Below are positions 1-5,700 of a DNA stretch of 5,700 bases, one piece after another; within the stretch, counting starts at the first letter, position 1; each line of letters starts with the position of its first letter. Where the stretch lies: NCBI GenBank assembly GCA_964562405.1, contig CAZLTC010000097.1, forward strand, positions 1-5,700. The letters run 5' to 3'. A program made the translations under genes and the position numbers. The notes beneath the pieces are model-generated. The model had not been told where the DNA came from and did no database searches. It saw nothing but the letters and a program-made list of their open reading frames with translations. This DNA is from WJLY01 sp964562405. GTDB taxonomy: Bacteria; Joyebacterota; Joyebacteria; Joyebacterales; Joyebacteraceae.

Positions 1-1
1 C

Positions 2-274
2 TCGTCTCCGCTGTCGGGACCCGGCGGCCCCTACGTCATCTACCTGAGTTCGCAGCGACTCAGGACCGCGGCGGCACTCGAGGTAGACCAGGCGCGCGAG
101 GCCGGACTGCTTGCCCACGTCGTGGACGCGGATGTCCCGGGCAGCGGCATGTGGCACAGGGTGGCGCTCGACGGCGGCTATCCCACCCTTGCCGAAGCGC
201 GCAATACGCTTGACAGCATCAAAGAACTTGGCTATGAAGGTGCCTGGATAGCTCGAGTCCCGCGGGAGGAGTGA
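2..274 (+). CDS. SPOR-domain protein, C-terminal fragment
   Basis: This is the last 90 codons of a gene that begins before the window, read in frame 2 and ending in TGA at 272-274. The fragment reads as a SPOR domain, a fold of about 70-75 residues that binds peptidoglycan glycan strands stripped of stem peptides, often at division sites. The visible pattern is an opening strand YVIYLSS, a helix rich in Ala and Leu with a Gly near its end (AREAGL), a central strand GMWHRVALDGGYPTLAEA that matches the family's 'yRV.vG.y.t..eA' core, a second helix, and the closing strand AWIARV. The N-terminal part is missing, so a signal peptide, membrane anchor or enzymatic domain (for example RlpA-like or amidase) cannot be judged. 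The stop lies 9 bases before smc, which suggests co-transcription. The domain call is fairly firm; the full protein is unknown. Confidence 0.72.
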   Translation, partial: SSPLSGPGGPYVIYLSSQRLRTAAALEVDQAREAGLLAHVVDADVPGSGMWHRVALDGGYPTLAEARNTLDSIKELGYEGAWIARVPREE

Positions 275-280
275 GGAGGG
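273..280 (+). promoter_or_regulatory. Shine-Dalgarno site of smc
   Basis: GAGGAGGG contains a full AGGAGG anti-16S match at 274-279, four bases before the GTG at 284. It overlaps the TGA stop of the upstream SPOR gene, an arrangement typical of translationally coupled operon genes. It supports the GTG start, as does the protein: the canonical SMC N-terminus (MHLKKLDIFGFKSF) begins exactly there. Confidence 0.75.
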
Positions 281-283
281 AAG

Positions 284-3200
284 GTGCACCTCAAGAAGCT
301 CGACATCTTCGGCTTCAAGTCGTTCGCTCACAAGATAACGCTCGAGTTCGGCCCGGGCATAACGTGCATCGTGGGACCGAACGGCTGCGGCAAGACGAAC
401 GTAGCCGATGCGATCCGCTGGGTCCTGGGCGAACAGAGCGCCGTGGAGCTGCGCGGCTCGAGCATGGCGGACGTGATCTTCAACGGGACCAAGAAGCGCA
501 GGCGTCTCGGCATGGCCGAGGTCACGCTCATGATCGACAATTCGGAAGGATACCTGCCTACCGATTACAGCGAGGTCTCGATCGGACGCAGGGTCTTCAG
601 ATCAGGCGAGAGCGAGTACACGATCAACAAGGAGACCTGCAGGCTCCGCGATATCAAGGACCTCTTCCTCGACACCGGGATCGGGACGCGCACCTATTCG
701 CTCATTGAGAGGAGGATGGTCGACTCCGTGCTGTCCGACTCGACGGGCCACCGCCGGTTCATGTTCGAGGAAGCGGCCGGGATCATGAAGTACCGCGTCA
801 GGAAGCGCTCGACGCTGAACAAGCTGGCTGCCGCGGAGACCGACATGCAGCGCGTCGCGGACATCATCTCAGAAGTTGAGAAGCAGGTCCGCTCGCTGCG
901 TCGTCAGCTCTCGCAGGCAAGACGCCACAGACGCTACACCGACGAGCTCAGGGAACTCGAGGTGAGGCTCGGCAGATGGGAGTATGCCCGCTGGAATGAG
1001 AAGCGTCGTGAGTCTGCCGAGGGCGCGTCAGAGATCCGCTCGGCGATGAGCGCCGCCAACGCGTCTCTCGAACAGGCGGAAGCCGGCTCATCCGTAGTGA
1101 GGGGCGAGCTGCGGGACAAGGAAGAAGCGCTCACCTCGCTCGAGCTGGAGGTGGCCGAGCTCGACGCCAGGGTGCGATCGCTCGCCGAGAAGCTCCTTGT
1201 CGCCCGGGAGCGTCGCAGCGCCTCGGACAGGCGCGTTCAGGAGCTGTCCACTGAGCTCACCGACTTGAGGGCCGACCTCTCGCTCGCGCTCAAGCGCGCG
1301 GCCGACCTCGAGGACGCAATCCAGGAAGCCGCGTCCTCGGTAGAGGAAGGCGAGGCGACACTCGAGGAGAGGTCGAAGGAGCTCGCCGCCACCGAGGGGG
1401 AGTACCGTCAGGTCAAGCAGGCGCTCGATGCCGAAAAGCAGACCAGGCTCGAGGGGCTCGAGAGCTCGGCCGGGACGAAGGGGGAGCTGGAGAGCTACCG
1501 CGCCAGGCTGGACGACCTGACCGGCGAACATCAGGAGCTGGAGCACGCCCTGGGCGAGACGCGAGCGGCTCTCGCGGACTCCGAGGAGCGCATGCTCGGC
1601 ATTCTCGATGAGGAGAAGCGACTCCTTGAAGCGGCCAATGCAGCGCGTGCCGCCGAGAAGGAGGGCCTGAACTCGGTCGACAGGGCACGCGACGCCCTGA
1701 CCGCCGCGCGTGAGAACAAGAGCAGGCTCGCTGGAGAGCTGGACGCAGCCGGGCACAAGCTCGCGCTGCTGACTGAGATACGCGACAGCTACGGAGGCTT
1801 CGCGAAGGGCGTGCAGTCACTCCTCTCGGACCGCTCGCACGGCATAGCGGGACTTCTGGGGACGGTGGCGGACCTGCTCGACGTCGAGCCGGAGATGAGC
1901 GGCGCGGTAGAGGCGGCGCTGTCGAACTCCGCCCAGTTCGTCGTTGCGGAGAACGTGGACGCCGCGCGGAGCGCCATGCTCCACCTGGCCGCAGGAACGC
2001 TGGGGAGGGCCACCTTCGTTCCCGTCTCGCGGCTGGAACGGGTGTCGGTGGAACCGCTGCCCGAGTCGCTGCGTAGCGAGCCGGGCTTCCTCGGAGCGGC
2101 ATCCGAGTTCGTGCGCGCTCCGGAGAGCTGTGCCCGCCTGGCGGACTTCCTGCTCGAGGGCGTGGCCGTGGTAGGCGACCTGGAGACCGCGCTCAGGCTC
2201 TCGGCGCGGCCGGACTGCGCGGGGCTGGTCTTCGTGACACCCGGCGGCGACATGGCGAGCGCCAGAGGTCTTCTGTCCGGGGGCAAGGTAGGCAGTGAGG
2301 AGGCCGGCCTCCTCCGGCGCGCCCAGCGTGTTGAGGCCGCCGAGCGCGAGGTCCACTCGCTGACCGAATCACTCAGAAGAGCTGAGTCTGAGGAGATGAC
2401 GCGGTCGACGGCGCTGGCGGAAGCTACCACCAGCGGGGAGGCCGCCGAGGAAGGCGCGCAGCGCGCCGAGTCGGAACTCTGGGACATCAAGCGAGTACTG
2501 ACGGAGCACGAGCTGTCAAAGACCACGTTGTCCGAGAAGGCCACGCAGCTGGCCGCGAACCGCGACGCGCTAGCGGCGCGCATCGAGTCGACGCGCAGGG
2601 ACGTGACGGGTCTCGCAACGAGGCTTGCACAGCTGTCGCGCGGCGAGGACGCGATGGGTGAGAGGCTTTTCGAGCTGGAGCAGGCCTTCAGGACGGCGGA
2701 GCGGAAGAGGGCCACGGCGGGGGAAGAGGAGAAGCAGGCCGAGCTCAGGACGGCCGCCGCCAGGTCGAGCCTTTCTCAGCTCAGGGCCGAGCACGGCCGG
2801 CTGGGCGAGACAGCGAGAACGGCCAGGGCCTCGATCGACAGGAAGACGGAGGAGCGCGACGGACACCTGCGGACCGTCACGTTACTGGACGAGCAGATAG
2901 CCAAGGACGCCGAGGCCCTCGATGAGCTGAACACTCAGAAGTCCGCTCTCGAGGGAGAGCGCGACGCGATGAGAGAGTCGTCGGGCAGGCTGAAGCAGCG
3001 CATGGAGACGCTGGAGACGGAGGCCCGTGGCTCGCGCGACACGCGCGATGCGTCGCAGCACCGGCTCCACGAACTCGAGATCACGGAGACGGAGCTACGC
3101 GGAAAGTGCGAGTCACTGCGCGAGCGGCTCCGCGAGGAGTACTCCATCGACGTCGATGAACTGGGAGCTCTGGAACCGGTCGAAGGCGAGCAACCGTTCG

Positions 3201-3895
3201 ACGCTTCGAAGGCTCGCGAGGAGGTCGACCGTCTGAGGGCACGCCTCCGCTCCATGGGGCCGGTGAACCTGCTCGCCCTGGAGGAGTACGACGAGGAGAA
3301 CAAGAGGCTCGAGTTTCTGACGGCGCAGTTCGACGACCTGTCCAAGTCGAAGGAAGCGCTCAAGCAGGCCATCGAGCAGATCAACGAGACCGCGAGGCGG
3401 ATGTTCGTCGAGACGTTCGACCAGGTCAGGACACACTTCATTGAGACGTTCCAGAGGCTGTTCCAGGGTGGCGAAGCCGATCTCCGACTGCTCGCGCCCG
3501 AGGACCCGCTCGAGTCGCCCATCGAGATCGTGGCGTCCCCGCGCGGCAAGCAGCTCGGGCGGCTGAGCCTGCTCTCGGGCGGTGAGAGAGCTCTCACGGC
3601 CATCGCGCTCCTCTTCGCGATCTACCTCGTGAAGCCGTCGCCGTTCTGCATCCTCGACGAGGTCGACGCCCCGCTCGACGATGCGAACGTGGAACGCTTC
3701 ATCAGGATGCTGCGCGAGTTCTCATCACGGACGCAGTTCGTGATCATCACACACAACAAGGCGACCATGCAGTCGGCCGACCGCCTCTACGGCATCACGA
3801 TGGAGGAGTCGGGCGTATCCAAGGTCGTGTCGGTGCGCCTGGACGCCGTGGGGGCCGAGTCCGTCAGTGAGGAAGCCGTTCAGCAGCCTGCTTAG
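284..3895 (+). CDS. smc: Chromosome segregation protein SMC
   Basis: This is a complete 1203-residue structural-maintenance-of-chromosomes ATPase, close to the usual length of about 1150-1200. As a dimer, normally with ScpA and ScpB, SMC loops and condenses DNA behind the replication origin. The head N-half carries Walker A GPNGCGKTN (residues 31-39), the R-loop region FRSGESEYTINK and the EEAAGI.KY segment. The first coiled coil spans about residues 165-500, and the hinge about 503-670, ending in GGDMASARGLLSGGKVG. The second coiled coil spans about 675-1040. The head C-half has the ABC signature LSGGE (1097-1101), Walker B ILDEVD (1123-1128, catalytic Glu1126), the D-loop APLDD and the switch His1157 in THNK. 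All ATPase residues are present. One oddity is IERRMV, where many SMCs have a QG motif before the EEAAGI segment. The GTG start is fixed by the Shine-Dalgarno site and the N-terminal homology. The 3' end overlaps ftsY by 29 bases. Confidence 0.97.
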   Translation: MHLKKLDIFGFKSFAHKITLEFGPGITCIVGPNGCGKTNVADAIRWVLGEQSAVELRGSSMADVIFNGTKKRRRLGMAEVTLMIDNSEGYLPTDYSEVSIGRRVFRSGESEYTINKETCRLRDIKDLFLDTGIGTRTYSLIERRMVDSVLSDSTGHRRFMFEEAAGIMKYRVRKRSTLNKLAAAETDMQRVADIISEVEKQVRSLRRQLSQARRHRRYTDELRELEVRLGRWEYARWNEKRRESAEGASEIRSAMSAANASLEQAEAGSSVVRGELRDKEEALTSLELEVAELDARVRSLAEKLLVARERRSASDRRVQELSTELTDLRADLSLALKRAADLEDAIQEAASSVEEGEATLEERSKELAATEGEYRQVKQALDAEKQTRLEGLESSAGTKGELESYRARLDDLTGEHQELEHALGETRAALADSEERMLGILDEEKRLLEAANAARAAEKEGLNSVDRARDALTAARENKSRLAGELDAAGHKLALLTEIRDSYGGFAKGVQSLLSDRSHGIAGLLGTVADLLDVEPEMSGAVEAALSNSAQFVVAENVDAARSAMLHLAAGTLGRATFVPVSRLERVSVEPLPESLRSEPGFLGAASEFVRAPESCARLADFLLEGVAVVGDLETALRLSARPDCAGLVFVTPGGDMASARGLLSGGKVGSEEAGLLRRAQRVEAAEREVHSLTESLRRAESEEMTRSTALAEATTSGEAAEEGAQRAESELWDIKRVLTEHELSKTTLSEKATQLAANRDALAARIESTRRDVTGLATRLAQLSRGEDAMGERLFELEQAFRTAERKRATAGEEEKQAELRTAAARSSLSQLRAEHGRLGETARTARASIDRKTEERDGHLRTVTLLDEQIAKDAEALDELNTQKSALEGERDAMRESSGRLKQRMETLETEARGSRDTRDASQHRLHELEITETELRGKCESLRERLREEYSIDVDELGALEPVEGEQPFDASKAREEVDRLRARLRSMGPVNLLALEEYDEENKRLEFLTAQFDDLSKSKEALKQAIEQINETARRMFVETFDQVRTHFIETFQRLFQGGEADLRLLAPEDPLESPIEIVASPRGKQLGRLSLLSGGERALTAIALLFAIYLVKPSPFCILDEVDAPLDDANVERFIRMLREFSSRTQFVIITHNKATMQSADRLYGITMEESGVSKVVSVRLDAVGAESVSEEAVQQPA

Positions 3896-4808
3896 GGGTC
3901 TGGCGAAGACCCGCAAGGCCATATCCGGCGGCATCAGACATGCGCTCGGTCGCGGCTCGGGCCTTGACGGCAAGGCGCTCGAGGAGATCGAGGAGACCCT
4001 GATCGCCGCCGATGTCGGCGTCGAGACTTCGCTCCATCTTGTAGAGAGACTGAGCACGAGGCGAAGCGAGGCCTCCGGCCCCGAGGCCGCGTCCGCGGTC
4101 TCGCGCATACTCGAGGACGAGATACTCACGATCCTCGAAAGCGCGTCCAGGTCCGGTCCATCCGACCCGGGTGACGGTCTTGCGGTCATCATGGTCGTTG
4201 GCGTCAACGGGGTTGGGAAGACGACGACGATCGGCAAGCTGGCAGCGAAGTACGCATCCTGCGGCAAGAAGGTCCTGCTCGCTGCGGCCGACACGTTCCG
4301 AGCGGCCGCGGGCGAGCAGCTGGCCATCTGGGCCCAGCGCACGGGAGCTGACATCGTCGGAGGGCACGACGGCGGGGACCCGGCATCGGTCGCATACGAC
4401 GCGCTCGACGCCGCCATCGCGCGCGGCGCGGACGTGCTCATCGTGGACACGGCCGGAAGGCTCCACACGCAGAAGAACCTCCTGGCCGAGATCGGCAAGA
4501 TCAAGCGAGTGCTCGCCAAGAGGATGCCGGGGGCGCCGCACGAGGTCCTGCTGGTGCTCGACGCTAACACGGGGCAGAACGCCCTCGCGCAGGCGAAGCT
4601 CTTCGATGAGACGCTTGGCGTCACCGGCATCACCCTCGCCAAGCTGGACGGCACGGCGAGGGGAGGGATCGTTGTCGCCATCGCCCGCGAACTTGGCATC
4701 CCGGTGCGCTACATCGGAGTCGGGGAGGCGTCCGGGGACATCGAGACCTTCGAGCCTGCGGCCTTCGCCGCCGCTCTGGTCGGAAACCCGTCCTCGCCGG
4801 AGGCCTGA
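3867..4808 (+). CDS. ftsY: Signal recognition particle receptor FtsY
   Basis: This 313-residue SRP-family GTPase is the membrane receptor that docks SRP (Ffh plus 4.5S RNA) with translating ribosomes and hands them to SecYEG. Residues 1-90 form the helical N domain, with the family pattern FSSLLRGLAKTRKAI and then LEEIEETLIAADVGV. The G domain carries the P-loop GVNGVGKT (112-119), DTFRAAAGEQL (142-152), DTAGR (194-198), the G4 element LAKLDG (257-262, with Ala where Thr is common) and the closing GVGE...D (284-291). There is no acidic A domain like that of E. coli, so this is the short form, with membrane contact probably through the basic N-terminal helix. The GTG at 3867 is chosen because FtsY homology begins within five residues of it and the next Met is residue 109. 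The start lies inside smc with only a distant G-run upstream, so translation is probably coupled to smc. Confidence 0.96.
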   Translation: MRKPFSSLLRGLAKTRKAISGGIRHALGRGSGLDGKALEEIEETLIAADVGVETSLHLVERLSTRRSEASGPEAASAVSRILEDEILTILESASRSGPSDPGDGLAVIMVVGVNGVGKTTTIGKLAAKYASCGKKVLLAAADTFRAAAGEQLAIWAQRTGADIVGGHDGGDPASVAYDALDAAIARGADVLIVDTAGRLHTQKNLLAEIGKIKRVLAKRMPGAPHEVLLVLDANTGQNALAQAKLFDETLGVTGITLAKLDGTARGGIVVAIARELGIPVRYIGVGEASGDIETFEPAAFAAALVGNPSSPEA

Positions 4809-4817
4809 CCGCACGGC

Positions 4818-4846
4818 TTGACAGGCGGCCGTCCGAGTGTTAGTCT
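4818..4846 (+). promoter_or_regulatory. Sigma70-type promoter of the rib leader
   Basis: There is a perfect -35 box TTGACA at 4818-4823, a 17-base spacer, and a -10 box TAGTCT at 4841-4846 that keeps the three most conserved positions (T1, A2, T6). A TG at 4838-4839 gives an extended -10. Transcription would start near 4853, about 20 bases before the FMN aptamer, which is the expected arrangement. The -35 box lies only 9 bases after the ftsY stop codon. The placement makes the call credible; promoter prediction from sequence alone stays uncertain, especially if the organism's sigma factor prefers other boxes. Confidence 0.6.
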
Positions 4847-4872
4847 GTAGTATCGAAGTACAGCTGAATATC

Positions 4873-4989
4873 GGTTCCTTCGGGGCGGGGTGCAATTCCC
4901 CACCGGCGGTGACAGCCCGCGAGCGGTTCGTCCGCAGAGCCTGTGGAACTCAGGCGCCGACAGTTACAGTCTGGATGAGAGAGGGAACC
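4873..4989 (+). promoter_or_regulatory. FMN riboswitch aptamer (RFN element)
   Basis: This six-helix RNA binds flavin mononucleotide and shuts off riboflavin synthesis or transport genes. P1 closes the element: GGTTCC (4873-4878) pairs with GGAACC (4984-4989). The highly conserved block CTTCGGGGCGGGGTG is followed by AATTCCCCACCGGCGGTGA. The P2 hairpin pairs 4887-4890 with 4898-4901, and P3 pairs GCGG 4906-4909 with CCGC 4917-4920. A variable stem pairs 4923-4926 with 4932-4935, and another stem pairs GCCTG 4939-4943 with CAGGC 4951-4955. The second conserved block, GCCGACAGTTACAGT then CTGGATGAGAGAGG, closes the core. All landmark blocks of the family are present, so it should be functional. 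It sits directly before ribD, the classic target. Confidence 0.96.
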
Positions 4990-5024
4990 TTACGGTTGTC
5001 TGCCGTCTTGCCGCGCCCCGGAGG
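4877..5024 (+). promoter_or_regulatory. Predicted antiterminator pairing of the FMN switch
   Basis: CCTTCGGGGCG (4877-4887) can pair with CGCCCCGGAGG (5014-5024) over 11 consecutive base pairs with a single G-U. The 5' partner is the P1/P2 strand of the aptamer and the 3' partner is the ascending arm of the terminator. The two folds therefore exclude each other: the FMN-bound aptamer keeps 4877-4887 busy and lets the terminator form, while without FMN the long pairing blocks the terminator. The complementarity is seen directly in the sequence; the mechanism is inferred from known FMN riboswitches. No thermodynamic calculation was run. Confidence 0.65.
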
Positions 5025-5041
5025 TCTATCCGGGGCGTTTT
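5014..5041 (+). terminator. Intrinsic terminator of the FMN riboswitch
   Basis: A perfect 9-bp GC-rich stem (CGCCCCGGA 5014-5022 with TCCGGGGCG 5029-5037) carries a 6-base loop and is followed directly by TTTT (5038-5041). It lies 24 bases after the aptamer and 2 bases before the ribD start codon. The T-run is short, as is common in GC-rich genomes. It is the regulated output of the riboswitch, and it is also the only intrinsic terminator visible downstream of ftsY. Confidence 0.85.
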
Positions 5042-5043
5042 GC

Positions 5044-5700
5044 ATGCTCGAATCGAGAACTTCCAGCCACGGGGCCACGGGGGGCCACGACAGCGCGCCG
5101 GTCGACGCGGACTCGCGGCTCATGGCCGAGGCGCTCTCGCTCGCGGAGCGTGGGCGCGGCCGCGTCAGCCCGAATCCGGTGGTGGGCGCGCTCGTGGTGC
5201 GCAATGGCGTCGTCGTCGGGCGCGGATGGCACGACCGCTACGGCGGTCCGCACGCCGAGATTATGGCGCTAGAGGCGGCCGGCGATCTGGCGCCGGGATC
5301 CACTGTGTACGTCACGCTCGAGCCCTGCTGCGTCTGGGGCAATACGCCGCCGTGCACCGATGCTCTGATACGCGCCGGCGTCCGTGAGGTCGTAGCCGCC
5401 GTCCTCGACCCGAACCCGGAGGTGAGCGGCCGCGGCGTCGAAGCGCTCCGCGCCGGAGGCATCCAGGTCAGGACCGGGGTGATGGCCGAGGAGGCGACGC
5501 GCGCGAACGCCGGGTACGTGCGCTTCCGGAATGAGGGGCTGCCATCGGTTCTGCTGAAGCTGGCGATGTCTCTCGACGGGCGTGTGGCCCCGCCCGCGGG
5601 AGGACCGCGCTGGACCAGCTCGGAGGACTCCAGGAAGCTGGTGCACGCGATGCGAGCGGACGCCGACTGCGTGCTCGTAGGCGTCGGAACGGTGCTCGCC
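5044..5700 (+). CDS. ribD: Bifunctional riboflavin deaminase/reductase RibD, 3' truncated by window
   Basis: The first 219 codons are present; the gene runs off the window. RibD deaminates the pyrimidine made from GTP by cyclohydrolase II, then reduces its ribose with NADPH, two cytosolic steps of riboflavin synthesis. Residues 25-150 are a cytidine-deaminase-fold domain with SPNPVVGA (42-49), the zinc and catalytic motif HAE (70-72) and the zinc cysteines C95 and C104 in PCCVWGNTPPC. The reductase domain starts near 168, with LKLAMSLDGR (171-180), Trp190 and VLVGVGTVLA at the edge. The oddity is Val97 and Asn100, where RibD usually has His and Arg/Lys. The ATG at 5044 gives about 20 residues more than typical RibD. 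The in-frame ATG at 5122 would start at Met27, slightly late for the family, and has no Shine-Dalgarno site. The FMN riboswitch upstream independently supports the call. Confidence 0.95.
   Translation, partial: MLESRTSSHGATGGHDSAPVDADSRLMAEALSLAERGRGRVSPNPVVGALVVRNGVVVGRGWHDRYGGPHAEIMALEAAGDLAPGSTVYVTLEPCCVWGNTPPCTDALIRAGVREVVAAVLDPNPEVSGRGVEALRAGGIQVRTGVMAEEATRANAGYVRFRNEGLPSVLLKLAMSLDGRVAPPAGGPRWTSSEDSRKLVHAMRADADCVLVGVGTVLA

Noticed and set aside
271..708. Plus-strand frame starting just before smc
   Set aside because: Out-of-frame shadow of the SMC head; Arg/Gln-rich with no domain.
1789..2715. Long minus-strand open frames inside smc, including 1789-2715 (308 codons), 1413-2102 and 1088-1756
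   Set aside because: They lie opposite a certain SMC gene, are low-complexity (Ser, Arg and Ala runs) and show no domain motif; GC-rich coding DNA commonly gives such open antisense frames.
4813..4832. Inverted repeat ACGGC / GCCGT flanking the -35 box, as an operator or ftsY terminator
   Set aside because: Only 5 bp arms with a 10-base loop and no T-run; expected by chance in such GC-rich DNA.
4848..4853. TAGTAT as the -10 box
   Set aside because: It matches four of six positions but lies 24 bases from TTGACA; the TAGTCT at 17 bases with an upstream TG fits better.
3725..4895. Two long minus-strand open frames opposite ftsY
   Set aside because: They mirror the certain FtsY frame, overlap each other and have no recognisable motif or ribosome site.
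5020..5025. GGAGGT as the ribD Shine-Dalgarno site
   Set aside because: It is 18 bases from the ATG with no in-frame start nearer, and it is partly or fully base-paired in both the terminator and the antiterminator.
4890..5387. Plus-strand open frame starting GTG within the riboswitch
   Set aside because: It starts in the P2 loop of the aptamer, runs through the terminator and then reads ribD out of frame as an Arg/Gly-rich peptide.

Overview
The window is bacterial chromosomal DNA: GC-rich, densely coded, with every supported gene on the + strand. It holds housekeeping genes. No mobile element, CRISPR array, tRNA or rRNA is visible, and I see no undescribed system. The organism cannot be named from this sequence. 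A SPOR-domain protein (commonest in Gram-negative cell envelopes) and an SMC head with the run IERRMV, where most SMCs have a QG motif, both resemble what I recall of Bacteroidota, Gemmatimonadota and related FCB-group phyla. A GC-rich member or candidate phylum of that supergroup is a tentative guess.

Layout. Positions 2-274 are the 3' end of a SPOR-domain protein. Nine bases after its stop codon begins smc (284-3895), the complete chromosome-condensation ATPase. ftsY (3867-4808), the SRP receptor GTPase, starts inside the last codons of smc. These three genes look like one operon, with tight spacing or overlap and no promoter or terminator between them.

The 235 bases between ftsY and the next gene are almost fully accounted for. 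They contain a sigma70-type promoter (TTGACA, 17-bp spacer, extended -10), a complete FMN riboswitch aptamer (about 4873-4989) and an intrinsic terminator (5014-5041). The ascending arm of the terminator can instead form 11 base pairs with 4877-4887, a segment used by aptamer helices P1 and P2. That gives a readable FMN-off transcriptional switch. It controls ribD (5044 to the window edge), the bifunctional riboflavin deaminase/reductase, which is probably the first gene of a rib operon continuing downstream.

Points worth a second look are: a RibD deaminase motif in which both recalled substrate-phosphate contacts are replaced while the zinc ligands are kept; the ribD start codon two bases after the terminator T-run; the lack of any other terminator after ftsY, so the FMN switch may also end smc-ftsY transcripts; and the variant SMC head motif.
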